NCBI GenBank assembly: GCA_907163375.1
Contig: CAJQUW010004740.1
Span: forward strand, 511,501-575,500
Length of the DNA: 64,000 nucleotides
Direction: 5' to 3'
Origin: Prostheceraeus crozeri
Taxonomy: Eukaryota > Platyhelminthes > Polycladida > Euryleptidae
Both the position numbers and the translations under genes were made by a program. Position 1 is the first letter of the stretch; the number at the start of each line of letters is the position of its first letter. The notes beneath the pieces are model-generated. The model saw only the letters and a program-made list of their open reading frames with translations, searched no databases and had not been told where the DNA came from. This document shows positions 12,849 to 24,456 of this stretch, in pieces.

Positions 12849-13417
12849 CTTTGGTATCTGCTTTGTTATTTTTCATTTTATTTCAATAGTTTCTGTTTAT
12901 TCATGCATACTGAGATGTTATAAACTTCACTTTCTTTTTATTTTTTTATGGCTCTTTAATGCTTAATTGTTAACGATTTATCGCTTAACAAGTTTTAGAG
13001 TCTCGATGTGTGGACCTAATTTTATTTACTCATGTTTTTATTTCATACTTTTCATGAGAACATAGATTCTTTATTAACATCGCTGCATGTGGTAGCATTC
13101 ATGTATGGACTATTGAGGCATCTCTATTGTGTATTTTATTGGTCTTGTGATGAAACCAGTGTCTATTGTCTGATGCCTTCTTTGTCACATGCTATAGATA
13201 AATGTCAGCTGTCAGGAGATCATGTCAATAGCTATTTCGTTACGTGACCATATTCATTTGAACACCACAGCAGAAGCCTGACAGGCGAAATATCTGGTGT
13301 CTCTCGAATAAAGTGCAATCTACGGCAATTTTGGTTTTGCAAGATCAATCGGAGTTGTGTGAGTAGGGCGTGAAGCATGCGTCGGACTCTACCAGTTCGG
13401 CGCTTTTCTCATCAAAA

Positions 13418-13641
13418 TACTACTTGATTTACCGAAATGCTGCACATGTGAACGATCGGTTAAGGAATCTGGTTCCGCCGCCTTTCCAGGTTTCCTGAAA
13501 TCTTCTTTACTTTCATAACCATAAATGCAAAACTCCCTCCAAGTTATTGGCACAGCTATTCCGGTCAACTAAAGCCATATATTTTTAAGGTAATAGACTG
13601 TCCCGTTCGCCACGAGTGCACACTCCCACCAGCGAGATACT
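13418..13641 (+). repeat. Right 224-bp direct repeat of the Penelope-like element
   Basis: Second copy of the terminal repeat, same orientation as 10304-10527. It is followed at once by unrelated sequence, the 3' flank of host exon tail B. Confidence 0.85.
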
Positions 13642-13911
13642 CAGAAGAACTTATAAATTACATCTAGACATGAGTAAAAAAATATATATTCAATCAACAT
13701 TTTATCAATTTATCTTGTGAGCATCGTTACATTATGAATAATGGCCACTTCAACATCCACCGTGATTGCAAGCACTTGGAAAGAGCTGGCGGAACATGCC
13801 GAGCTGATAATAAATAAATTTCAAAATGAAGGCGTCCTTAACTTTCATTTCTGAAATCAAAATTTCAAACAGATTTGTATATTCAACGCGGTCTACGCAT
13901 TGGAAGCTCCA

Positions 13912-14216
13912 TCAATCAACTCGTGCCATTGAATCAGTCACAGGAGCATTATGTGCAGCTGACATTGATCTCGTGTTCTGTGGTGCTGAAGGTGGAGGAG
14001 ATGTGTACTGCGGTGGTGGGGTTGAAGGATATGCAGGATCGTTCGGGTAGCTTGGAGGATTGGTAGGTGGGGAAGAGGTAGTAGGATAAGCAGGAGGACA
14101 TCCTGGTTGAGGATACTGAACAGAAGAATACGACGGAGGAGGAGCCGATGGTGTCTCATAGCTTGGAGGCTTTGGTTCCGCAGCAACTGCTCTTGTCGTC
14201 ATTGCCACGCCAACAA
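13912..14216 (-). CDS. Shisa/CYYR1-like protein, terminal exon B (PPxY cytoplasmic tail)
   Basis: Last coding exon of module B. The acceptor is TTCATCCTGCAG before 14216, and the first two bases complete a Val codon begun by the G that ends exon 23636-23808. It codes about 100 residues ending at TGA 13914-13912. The tail is cytoplasmic by inference: MTTRAVAAEPKPPSYETPSA, then four PPSY/PPAY motifs and PPPQY, ending VTDSMARVD. PPxY motifs bind WW domains, for example NEDD4-type ubiquitin ligases; which partner binds here is unknown. The exon is clearly homologous to 24457-24785, sharing its start (AAEPKPPSYETPSAPPP) and its end (TDSMARV). The 3' flank also resembles that of tail A. Confidence 0.85.
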
Positions 14217-14529
14217 CTGCAGGATGAACAAAGTTAAGTCCGTGAGAAGTAGCTGACATGAAGGTATCAACTATTTATTTCAATAGTCTCATTTATTCAG
14301 CCTTTTAGAATGATGAAATAAGCTTATCAACATAGTGTGCAAATTAGTAGTAGATGTACATATATATGACATGTATATTTGTCATAGTGGAAATGAGCTT
14401 TACAATAAGTATACTACAGGCAGGTTTCATATATATGTCATTCATTCGAAAACACGAAATTACATAAAAGATAAAAAAGACAATGAATAAACGGAAAAAA
14501 TAATAATAATAGAAAAAACACAGTCGTTG

Positions 14530-15760
14530 CTAAACACTATGTGAGCCCAATCTATTACAAAGAGAGATGCAAAACGGTAAGAACAATCTCTGACGATTTA
14601 GTGTTCGTGAAAATGGCACAGCAAGTTTTCTAGAGCGTGGCAAAGTACGAGGAAGAAGTGAAGTGAGCACAATATTTTGGTCACACAGTTCATGAAACAA
14701 TTTTAAACTTGCCGTTTGTCTTCGAAGGTCCAAAGGTGTAAACGCTGATCATCCTTCTCCACAGATTATACGATGAGTTCTACGGCGCAGGGTTGGAACC
14801 GGCCGCCGGCCGCAGATTTTGACTGCCGACATCACCAACTGCATCACTGCTACAGCTCCCTCGGAAAGGTATTCTTTACATCACTTCTCTTTCCTACTCC
14901 TTCGAATCACACAGACAGCACCAAATATTGGTGCATTATCACAAAAAACAAATATTAAATTAGGTAGATATTTGTTAAATTTATCACGGCATCCTTCGAC
15001 TCAGATTTACCCCGCCGTTGCGCAATTTCTTTCGAAAGCATTCATCGTGACACCTCAATTCACATTTGATGATTGCCCCTCGCTTGCCAATCCTTCCTTC
15101 GTTGCTGCTGAGGCTGTATGCAGATCGCCCCGCGTCCTCATGTTGCCCAATATCGTAGCAACAAATGTCGGTCACCTCGGAACTAGAGTTTGTGACCAAA
15201 AAAATAACAAGAAATGGCATCCTCTAAACTTTCCTGAGAGTGAATAATTGCGAGCAGGGTCAACATGACACAAGACAATTAAATCCTTGATGCTATTAAG
15301 AAACGTCAAGTCCTGTGATAGCCTAAATTATTATGCTAGTCCTTTATCAACTCTCACATATCGGAGTCACATTCATTTCATCAAAAATGTCATGCGGTTA
15401 CTTTGGAACGTACACGTAGTAATACTCATCTACACGCTCATGATCTTCAATGACCATGAAAGCATCAGAATTTTAAATAGGCCGGCCTCCGACCAGCCGG
15501 TTTTAGATACGCCGGCCTCGGACCGGCCGGTTTTGAATGCACCGGCCGCCGGCCCGGCCACCGGCCGGTCGATTCAGATGACGCCGGCCGCCGGCCCGGC
15601 CCCGGCCGGCTTCTCTGAGCGCCAGGTAGATTGATCAGGTAGATTCGTTGGCTTGCTTTTCTACAGATGTACTTCACATGATCGTCCCAAGTCATTCTCT
15701 CGTTGTGATTTACCCCTAGGATATTTAATTGTTTTTCAAAATCATTTTGAAAAGTGTGAA
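14530..15760 (-). pseudogene. LINE fragment, interrupted by a GC-rich insert
   Basis: Reading the minus strand, 15760-15620 gives NDFEKQLNILGVNHNERMTW, DDHVKYICRKASQRIYLINL, the late palm/thumb region of a CR1/Jockey-like reverse transcriptase. From 14796 to 14530 it resumes with DDQRLHLWTFEDKRQ, LDLRRQTASLKLFHELCDQN and a C-terminus with RLFLPFCISLCNRL. Roughly 50 residues expected between the two parts are absent and an unrelated 0.8-kb block (14797-15615) sits there. 5' truncated and broken. Confidence 0.65.
14797..15615. mobile_element. GC-rich-ended insert within the LINE (hAT-like ends suspected)
   Basis: The left edge reads CAGGGTTGGAACCGGCCGCC. The right edge (15480-15615) is a cluster of CCGGCC/GGCCGG motifs about 40 bp apart, strikingly GC-rich in an AT-rich region. 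The block splits a LINE coding region, which supports insertion. No clear 8-bp duplication was seen (flanks CTACGGCG and AGCGCCAG), and the interior holds no recognisable gene. Superfamily uncertain. Confidence 0.4.
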
Positions 15761-16414
15761 AAATTTGTCATTGGAATGATTTCAATTTATGGAACCACGC
15801 CTTGCAAAAGGGATAGCTCTCATTCTCATTCTGATACATTTCTGCATTGAAGATTTGCAAAATTTTTGCAAATATCAATGTTGATATGTGCTAAGGATAG
15901 AAAGACATCTAAATTCCCGAGTAGTCGCATGTGATTGTAGAAAACATTATTCATATTCAACCTGGAAAATGCAGAGCACTTCATAATTAATCAACTCTGC
16001 ACATACTTAAACATTTTCCTTGTATAGTAGTCGATTTTGTCTGGGAGCAGTATACTGTCTCTTCCTACCGAAACTCGCACAAAGACTGTTTTCCTATTTT
16101 ACGCGTATTGTCACTAGGGATCCCGAAATTCCGGATTACAGCCTAATTCACTATCGGAGGGTCGCAACCCTGGGATTGATATTTTGACAAAATAGCAGAA
16201 TCCCGTCTTAAGAAAGAAAAGTTGACGAAGACAAAACTACCACAAATACTCACTGTCATGAATCAAAACAAGAGTGCCTAACCACGGCTTTATTCAATAC
16301 AGAACATTCCAAAACCCCTACTTCAAATGAAGCGTTACAATCAGAATTAAAATGAATGCAGATCAAGTCACAAAAGTCAGAGAAGGATAAAGTAAGTGTC
16401 AGTAGTGTGTCTTA

Positions 16415-16839
16415 GACTGCGTTAACACATGCAACTTGATTGTTGACACTTTTCGATCCATGATGAGTCAGAAAAGAATGGACAAACATTTGAAGTAAAT
16501 GCATGCCTTCAATAATTGTGCTTCATGCGTCACCAGACAATAGCAATCTAGCGAATGGTGATAAAGAGAAATGCATTGATTCATCAGCTTATCATCCTCT
16601 GAGTGTCAGTAAAAAGTGGCAGATGAAGTTCAACACAGCTAAACTTTAGTTGACACTCAGAGGATGATAAGCTGATGAATCAATGCATTTCTCTTTATCA
16701 CCATTCGCTAGATTGCTAGTCTGGTGACGCACGAAGCACAATCATTGAAGGCATCCCTTTACTTCAACTGTTTGTCCATTCTTTTCTGACTCATCATCGA
16801 AAGGTGTCAGCAACCAAGTTTGCACGTGTAAACGCAGTC
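16415..16839. mobile_element. 425-bp fold-back MITE, Harbinger-like
   Basis: The two arms, 16415-16608 and 16651-16839, are near-perfect inverted copies around a ~42-bp loop, starting GACTGCGTTAACAC and ending GTGTAAACGCAGTC. TTA flanks both sides (16412-16414 and 16840-16842), fitting the TWA duplication of PIF/Harbinger elements. The RNA or single strand would form a very long hairpin. No coding sequence. Confidence 0.8.
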
Positions 16840-16902
16840 TTACGCAGCAGATACTACTCGAAGCGAACATGTACCGCATTCACACAGGTATACTGCTCTG
16901 CT

Positions 16903-17419
16903 CACAGAATTAGACATGTCGTCTCTTCTTCCGTTTGACTAGAAAGGAAACATTGGAACATGTAGCGTAAATGAAATGGCACAATCTGCTGACATAATAC
17001 CATAGCAATATAACAATGAGCAGCCAGTTCAACATTAAACACGCCAAATTGTGCAAAGTTTCAGTGACTGTTATCAACCGGATCACACAGCAAAGAGACA
17101 CAGACGATGTCAAGTTCTACAGAGAAGTTTGTGAAAGTTTTTGCGCCTGCTGACTTTTTTTAAAATGATCGGAGGACCCAACATTATCGAGAAAACTTTT
17201 GCGCAATGATCTGGATTCTTCGAATCTGAAGGAGTCGTGGTGATCGGAGCATTTTAAAGGAATTCAGAGCAATCCGCAAGCGACCCACGACTATTTTTCC
17301 TATCTCCGTAAGGTATTAAAATTTCTTTTTGCCCACTTATTAAGTTCCTGCATGTGCCATCTGTTTGAATCAGTTTGCACTTCTAGCAAAGTGATACGAT
17401 TAAACAATCTAATTCTATG
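16903..17419. mobile_element. hAT-like MITE, family A (517 bp), exact 8-bp duplication
   Basis: Ends CACAGAATTAGAC and CTAATTCTATG form the inverted termini shared by family A. GCTCTGCT occurs perfectly on both sides (16895-16902 and 17420-17427). Internal sequence near 17166-17400 matches 37260-37500 and 53810-54000. Confidence 0.8.
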
Positions 17420-18413
17420 GCTCTGCTCTCGGCACGTTATTATGGTCGTCAACAGCACGTTTTTAATTACCGACTAATGAGACTTTTTCATTTATGGTCG
17501 AGAATTGAATTTGAGCTTCAATTTCGCTGAAGTTACGATTTGCATGAATGATCAATTTTACTATTAAGTTTGATAAAGGCATGAAACTGTTCTTATTAAT
17601 ATTCCAATTATTTCTCTAAAATTATTTTCTGACAATAGACGAGGATCATTCACTTATGTAAACAAACTATTCCAGTAAGCATCTGGATTCCAATCCTGGG
17701 ATCTCAGAATCCCGAGATTGGGACGCAATTCCGATATGAGATTTTTTAAAAATTCGTCTTAAGTAAGAAAAATTGATGAATAGGAAACAGCCGCACCGCA
17801 CACACAACAGATGCCCTTCACACTTCAATACAATCGTCAATGCTACGCTTTCACTAGCCGTTATGAGGCTTTTTTTTCATTAGTGGTCGAGAATTGAATT
17901 CGATCTAGCTACTTGCTTACTCAAATATGGCAATTTAGATATGAAGATGGCTGCTGGTGAAATGCACGACACCGGGACTAGGAATCGAGAATCGAGATAG
18001 CTCCGGGGTTGAGATCTCAGGAAGGAATTTGCTCACTACACCCACAGGATTTTGGAATCTCAACCTACTGGTATACTGCATGTACTGGTATATAGCAAAT
18101 TGTTATAATTTGGATTAGCTTGTAATGCCGTGTCTTTACCTTGATGTGAACGAGCTGCCTTAAACGTGAATCCAAAATGATAAAAATGGTAAACACTAAT
18201 TATTGATTTTGAATTTTCTACTTTGGTCTTTCACTTTAATGAATTAGGCGACATAGGCTTATTATTAATTTGGATGGTGACAAGAACAGATACATTACAT
18301 GAAATAGGCTTTCATGTTGTTCTATTCTTAATTGGATGTAAATGTTGATAAACTTAATGACAGACGTAAGTTCATACGTCATAGATATAGTGACAATCAA
18401 TTATTAAAGCAAG

Positions 18414-19022
18414 CACAAAATTAAATATTTTGTTTATCTGCTTCGGTTTGCTAGAAGTGTGATTAATTCGGAATCGACGGCACATCGAGGAACTATGTAA
18501 GTGAGCAAAAAGGAATTTCTAATACCCTACAGAGACAGGGAAAAAGTTGTGCGTCGCTTGCGGATTAATGTTAGTTCCAGCAAAGTGCTTCGATTACCAC
18601 AATTCCTTCAGATTCGAAGAATTCAGGTCATTGCCCACAGGTTTTCTCCATAATGTTGAACCTTCTGATCATTGTTAAAAAAATAGCAGGCGCACGAAAA
18701 TTAGTTCACTTGATAATTTCACCATCGCCTTCTCACCATTCCTCACTTCATAGTGAATATACTGAATCGAATGTTTGTTAGACGATGTGTGTTTTGGTGC
18801 GTGCGAAGTGATATTGCAGCACGCACGCATCTCTCACTGGCTCTGGCTTCCTCTGCTGACAGCTTATTGCTTGCCATTTCCAATAGCAAGCGATACACGA
18901 ATTATCCATTCGAGAGAGAGCAAGTTCTCTAATTCTGTGATGTGCCATTTAGATATTAAGGCTACATATAACCCTTCCTTTTCTAGTAAACCGAAGCGCG
19001 CGCAGATGAATCTAATTTTATG
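18414..19022. mobile_element. hAT-like MITE, family A (609 bp), inverted relative to the 36.9-kb copy
   Basis: Left end CACAAAATTAAATATTTTG and right end TCTAATTTTATG are inverted repeats continuing through the GCTTCGGTTTRCTAGAA block. The flanks are AAAGCAAG (18406-18413) and GAAGCAAG (19023-19030), an 8-bp duplication with one change. The whole body aligns, inverted, with 36914-37525. Confidence 0.8.
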
Positions 19023-19079
19023 GAAGCAAGTGAATTATCAAGCATGTATAGATACCAGAATGCAAAGTAGAACTTTGAA

Positions 19080-19330
19080 TGCACCGCTGCACGACCTGGG
19101 CTCTACGTGAAGAAGAACACGTCGGTAGGGCGAGTCTGAGAGCTTGGGATGATGGAAAACTCCTTAATAACGTCCAATATCGCTGTCTTTGCCGCGGAAC
19201 AGGGATTCCACAGACGTTTGTGACGAGCTGCTTGGTCCTGCTCGTGCATACATTCGACGGCATGGTCCCCGTTGCGTCGCCAAGATGGTAATGCATCAGG
19301 CGGCTTGGAACTCTTCGGGATGAAGGTGCA
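19080..19330 (-). pseudogene. Fragment of a non-LTR retroelement-type protein (restriction-like endonuclease region)
   Basis: The minus strand reads GDHAVECMHEQDQAARHKRL, then an AAKTAILDVIKEF-like helix, then SQTRPTDVFFFT and a stop. The HGDHA-C-x-RHN-LRD ... RPADV pattern recurs in the C-terminal part of some animal non-LTR retroelements with an R2-like restriction-type endonuclease. No polymerase part remains, and stops interrupt it. The family call is from motif memory only. Confidence 0.4.
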
Positions 19331-19769
19331 GGCCCACTGTCCTCAATGGGATGATGGGCAACTAGTCCCAGAAATGAGCAACACTCGTGGAACTCAGGCG
19401 AGCAGCAAAGCGAACATCGGACAGGGAAAAACGCAGGGAAAAGAATTACTTCTCCTTAATGAAGAAGGGAAGCTTTCATGAAGAGGGACCATTTCACATT
19501 GGAGAGGGACTAATTAACTGCAATGCAATTGAAGGTGGCATCACGAGTGTCGATCGAGGACGAAGCCCGAGACCGACAAACGAGTGTTGCAACCGAATTG
19601 TCACACTCTGTTTCTTTGCAATAAAGTGGTGCAAACGATTTATCACCACAGCTTGCCGATTTCTATGTAGTTGCCCAGACTATGCCAGGAATCTACACAT
19701 AATTGCTCCGCAATGAATGGCATAGAAATCGTCCTTCAAACATAGATATACAGGTTTTTGCAGGAAATA

Positions 19770-21122
19770 ACGGCGTTTCCTCAATTGATTATGTCATTTT
19801 GCATAGAACTAACGGCACAAACAAAACATTCCGTCCTTTTGTACTTTATTACGACGTAGGCCCATTGCTTTACTGGCGCTTGCAAAACTGAATGGCAATA
19901 AGGTGAGTGTTGATCGGCAATGTCAAAACGTTACGACATGATGCAGTATTTAAGGACAGCCGGCGCTGTGAGCGCGCACAGTTGAAAAATGAGACGAAGA
20001 AGAATGATACCGTTGCTGGATAAAAAGAGAATTGTGGATGCCTATGAGAATCCAAACTCTGACTATGTAGAGGTAGCTGCGGCGCTTAACATTCCGCGAG
20101 GGACAGCCTGGGTCAATCATGCGTCGCTATCTGGAAGATGGTGAGGTAATGGTACGGAAAAGAGGGGGTGGACGACGACAGCTTGCAACTCAAGAGATGA
20201 TTGATTGCCTTGTTGGAACTGTCGAACAACACCCTAATTACACGTTGCGACAACTCAGCGAAGAGCTTCGACTCCAATTACCAGACAGCCCTCGTCTCAG
20301 TGAGTCCACAGTCCATCGCGTGCTAAGAGGTAGCCTCATCACAATGAAGAAGCTGGAGTCACCACCTGCAGATCGTAACAGAATGGATGTCAAACTTGCT
20401 CGCCGAGCCCACGCGGAATGGCTCACACCAACGGATCCTCACATTATCTACATTGATGAATCAGGTTTTAACTTATGGACGAGTCGATCTCGAGGACGAT
20501 CTGCAAGAGGACATCGTGCACAGCCCATCGTCGGAGCTAGACAATGCCCAAATTTTACCCTCATTCTGGGAGTGTCCAGTCAACGAGGCTTAGTACATCA
20601 CACTATCCGTGAAGGAGGAACGACAGCGGATGCATTTAACGACTTTTTGGCGGACCTTATCAACGGCCACTTCCTTCCCAATGAAGAGGCGGTCCTTCTC
20701 CTTGACAATGCACCCTGTCATCGCCGTGCCAAGGACGTCAGCGATCAACATTCCAACGCTGATTTACATTATCTACCACCCTATTCACCTTTCCTAAACG
20801 CAGCAGAAAATTGTTTCAGCATTTGGAAGGCGGGTCTACGACGCCAATTGGAGGTGGGGGAAGTTACTTCGCCAGCCATATCAAGAGCAACTGGCAACTC
20901 TTACTCAGCTTGTTGAGCAAAAATTGGTGGAAATCACTCCAGCTGCTTGTAGTGTTGCCCATCGGCGAACAAGACGCATCTCCACCGCATGCATTCAGAT
21001 GCAGGACATACGTGATGACCATGCATAATGATGTGACATAATGACATGCATCATTTGAATAAAAACTGTCTTGGATATATTGAGTTTTGCAAAATGACGT
21101 AGTATTTAGATGAACCGCCGCT
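19770..21122 (+). mobile_element. Tc1-like DNA transposon (~1.35 kb)
   Basis: Both ends carry related inverted sequence: ACGGCGTTTCCTC followed by TATGTCATTTTGCATAGAAC on the left, and the inverse of GCGGCGGTTCATC / TACGTCATTTTGCAAAAC on the right. TA-containing flanks lie outside. It encloses one transposase pseudogene. Borders are good to a few bases only. Confidence 0.6.
19989..21028 (+). pseudogene. Tc1/IS630-type transposase (two frameshifts)
   Basis: Starts MRRRRMIPLLDKKRIVDAYE at 19989 with a helix-turn-helix (EVAAALNIPRGTAW), shifts frame near 20110, and continues as one long frame from 20119 with RKRGGGRRQLATQEMIDCL. Catalytic blocks: IIYIDESGFNLW (Asp 1), AVLLLDNAPCHRR (Asp 2), and LHYLPPYSPFLNAAENCFSI (Glu), with about 33 residues between the last two, so a DD34E-like arrangement. 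A second frameshift near 20888 displaces the C-terminus (TQLVEQKLVEITPA ... ACIQMQDIRDDHA). All three catalytic residues are present, so decay is recent. Confidence 0.85.
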
Positions 21123-22012
21123 ATAACTGACAAATGCTACTGTTTAGTGAATAAGTCGTTAAATTTGAAATTGACGGAGTGTTTAACAGTATTTGTCGTT
21201 AACAAATGAACCGATTTCATTAATTTGTAATTAAAGCCGTTAAGTTACGCATTATGCCACTCTGTAATGCACAACTGCCTCTATCAAACGCAAAAACCTG
21301 TATATAACCAACGATTTTGGCTGACCAACTGTCTGAGGATCTGGCCTGGATTGGGATTGTTCAGAGCTTCGTCAGATAAACGCTATCTTAAGCGAAGGTG
21401 TTTCAAGCAATAGCACTGTCATAATAAGCTTCAGATATTGCTAGCGAAAATACTAATTCGTTTCATATCAATCGGTTCGATTTCTTGATCCTGACAATAG
21501 CAACTGCCAGCTGATCATGACGTCACAATACGAAAATAACATAGAAAGCCGAAATTAGTATAGATTCTAGATGAATGTTTTCTAACCATGATAAAATTTC
21601 ATCAGATGTCTCATTATTATAGCGTCTGAAAACGCTATCTTAGCGTTCTCATTGCCTTATTAGTCAAACTCGGGTCGGGAAATTGCGTCGAAAGAGAACA
21701 GTTCATACAGGACATAAAAAGTGTTTGCGTGTGGCAAGTAAAAAATATTTGATCTCACAGTGCGACATCTGTGATTCATGCAACTCATACATTTGCCAAA
21801 GAGCCTGACGCTATCTGATGATCTGATGTCTATGATTTTATCTTGATTCAACAGTTGAAAAGAGAGATATGCATCAACTGCACTTACACGAGCACGCAAT
21901 GCAGGTAATTTAGAGCTTCATGTCAATGTAACCGAAACTGCCACAGTCAATGCAAATGCATGGTCAGAGTGCAACAACTTTTGATAACTACTGGATATAC
22001 AGCATTGGCCAG

Positions 22013-22268
22013 CATAGAAATTGACAACAATAAAACCTCTAGAATGGAAATTAAGCTTCATGCAATGCACAATAACGGCACATAAATCGCACGCATTTTC
22101 ACTTAGATGCACCTGCCAACGTCTGTATCATTGGGTTAGAATAAGTCACATGAGTAAATCGAAGCTTTTAATTGGTTCTTCATGCCCCAACTTAGTTCCC
22201 CCGGATGTGCCGCGACCTTGAGTCAATTTCCATTCTAGAGGACTTCAGATAAACAGTTTATTTCTATG
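22013..22268 (+). mobile_element. 256-bp hAT-like MITE, family B, copy 2
   Basis: Same orientation, ends and length as 9854-10109. It is flanked by a perfect TTGGCCAG duplication (22005-22012 and 22269-22276), the cleanest evidence for hAT-type insertion in this family. Confidence 0.9.
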
Positions 22269-22580
22269 TTGGCCAGTACTGCAATTCATAGCTATCTAAG
22301 CAGTGCTTTTCACTCACAACAGGATGTCGCCCTTGAAATTGAAGCAATATGGCTCTGGAATTCGAGTGTTGAGGCCTTTAGTCCATTATCAAACATTCAC
22401 CAGAACTCAATCCTATTGAAAATTGAATTGATGGGTCTTGCTGAAACAAACCTACGAAGCCTGACATCTTTACATACGAAACCAGACATCTTTAAAAGAA
22501 TTGAAGAAAGCTATCATTGCAGTGTGGACGAAGTTGATAAATGGAATTTTATGCAAAAAGTTGAACTTCTCGATGCCTGA
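22266..22580 (+). other. Unrecognised open frame of 104 codons next to a MITE
   Basis: Runs from an ATG at the very end of the 256-bp MITE through HSYLSSAFHSQQDVALEIEA and ESYHCSVDEVDKWNFMQKVE to a stop. I recognise no family. Because its ATG is supplied by the MITE it is probably fortuitous, or a piece of an older exon or element cut by the insertion. Confidence 0.2.
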
Positions 22581-22599
22581 AAGCATTTGCGCGGTAATT

Positions 22600-23520
22600 C
22601 AGAAAAAGGGATACACTCCAAGTACTGACCGGTGGTCACTCATGTAATATTTAGATAAATAGATTACTTGGATTATTATTTGACTTTCATTTATAATTCA
22701 CTTAATACAAAATTATGCACACTTACAAGAATCACACTAAATTTGTCAACAAAAACATAAAACACACATCTGAGTCATCCATTCTGGCCAATACTGTAGA
22801 TATGGATTTTTGATAACCAATTTTGGATAACTATCGATCGTTGACAATTTAACCCATCGCTCTACCAACGGACCTATTGAAGCTTAATTAAGTACTCGGC
22901 TTCGTCGTTCGATGACAACAATTTTCTTGCAAATATCAGAGTAGAACTTGCTCTTATATCTAAACGTTCAAATCCATTTGACTTTTGCACATTTAGGCAC
23001 AATGTTTGTGATACTTAGAATAAGATGATAATGAAGGATGGTGTCACAATAATCTTGAATGTTCGTGGGAAAACGTTATCAACATTGCATCTTTCATAGA
23101 TAAGCAATTCGTTAGACTTGTTCTGTCTCATGCACATAGTGTACGTGCTATTATTATCTTTAAAATGACATATGAATATACTGCAGGCCTGCAGTTAAGT
23201 TACATGGTGTGCGTAGGTATGTAATTAACACAATATGAGACATTGAGATGCAGTAGAGTCCTATAATCATATATTCTTCATGCTGGAATTGGGCAGTCTA
23301 AATTTGTAACCGGTTGCCAGTTATGAAAAGATGCGAAACATTGATGAGTACGTCAATAGTTTCTCTGGGTTCTCATGAGAAGAATTTCACTGCATTGAAA
23401 TATTCGGATTTTATAAGTCATTAAAACAATAATCATCTTTTTACTCATTAAAGTTATCTTAAAAATTTCGTAACACTTTCAACTTTTAACAAATAATTCA
23501 GTGATTCGCGTAATGCTATT
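22600..23520. other. No feature seen (downstream flank / intron of module B)
   Basis: AT-rich, no frame with recognisable motifs and no obvious inverted ends. Lies inside the host intron between TM B and tail B. Confidence 0.6.
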
Positions 23521-23635
23521 TTGAGATTTCAGTGCTCAGTAGATTTTAGAGTAGGTGTTAACATATCTCTTTCTCTAAAAATGAATAAAATGCCTTTATT
23601 TGTTGACATGTGGCAAATTATGCTCCAAAACTTAC

Positions 23636-23808
23636 CGTTTGAATTCCCTCTTGAGGTACTGTGATTGTGATTTATTCCACAAAATAGAATTCTTATTGCA
23701 TATAGCAAAATGATCAAGGCAAAAATACCACCAGTCATAATCAAACAAATTTGCCAATAGGTGAGACCATATTCAGCGTCAGCATCTGATACGAATGGAG
23801 TCGCCAAG
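23636..23808 (-). CDS. Shisa/CYYR1-like protein, transmembrane exon B
   Basis: Internal 173-nt exon. The acceptor TTTGTCTTTCAG lies before 23808; the donor is AAACG|GTAAG after 23636. Its first base completes a codon left open by two bases upstream and its last base opens a codon, the same phases as exon 30495-30658. It encodes LATPFVSDADAEYGLTYWQ, then a single hydrophobic span (ICLIMTGGIFALIILLYAIR) and a short basic/His-Ser stretch. By homology it anchors the protein in the membrane and joins the ectodomain to the tail. It lies only ~650 bp after the stop of tail A, and no separate ectodomain exon fits in that gap. Confidence 0.85.
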
Positions 23809-24456
23809 CTGAAAGACAAATTCAACATAAAGCTGTGAATGTTTGCACGAAAATTTGATCATTGAAAATTGAATATGCTATGTAGTATTGACCGAGTATA
23901 TGCTTTGCACATCGATATGCAATTAGTCGAGATTCACTCCCGCCACGTCTATGTAAAATGCATGTCTTTACGAGCAATTTTGTATAATCTATTGGAACAC
24001 CGGTGATTAGTAACTTTTCCACCTTATACCTCATCCTAATTCTCGAGTCCACCTTACCACTCGTATTTCAGTGCCACGTAGCAAGATATCATCTTTGAGG
24101 TTGTAGAAGCCAAAAACAGTCAATGTTTTCCTCTACACCTGCACTTTGGAAGTCATGATTCACTGATCCTAGGGTTGCTTCTAAGAGTGGTCAACATTTC
24201 CTACAACTTCAGTAGTGCGAGAGAATCAAAGTTATCTCACGATTGTATTCTTTAATCGGTGGTAAATTCGTCACTCGATAATGCTTCGCTTCGCCACAAA
24301 TCGATATATTCCAGGCAGTTTGGCAAAATTACTACCATTTGACTAAAACCCTAAACCCTTTGATAACTTAAAAGAAAAACTCGCAATTAGTAAACAAAAT
24401 ATATTCAAACAAATCTTCAACAAAAGGCGGATTCAGTCGACTCATTGACAGTTTCA

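Larger units (their letters stand above)
10304..13641 (+). mobile_element. Penelope-like retroelement with GIY-YIG domain and direct terminal repeats
   Basis: A 3.3-kb unit bounded by two nearly identical 224-bp direct repeats around one plus-strand coding region (RT then GIY-YIG). The near identity of the repeats points to a recent insertion, although the reading frame is interrupted. The sequence just before the right repeat (GCCTGACAGGCGAAATATCTGG at about 13270) is echoed before the left one near 10175 (GCAAGGCGAAATATTTGG), as if a partial extra copy lies upstream. Confidence 0.85.

Noticed and set aside
13265-13310. Hammerhead ribozyme in the Penelope-like terminus (CCTGACAGGCGAAAT)
   Set aside because: Penelope-like ends are known to carry hammerheads, but the conserved CUGANGA core is not present here by eye and I cannot fold it.
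15465-15695. Repeat protein with GRRPAYLKPAG-type units
   Set aside because: It starts in a LINE fragment and runs into the CCGGCC tandem block; the repeat peptide follows from the DNA repeat.
16117-18010. Possible element with GGGATCCCG-type ends
   Set aside because: GGGAT/ATCCC motifs occur near 16117-16160 and 17690-18010, but no consistent termini or duplication could be matched.
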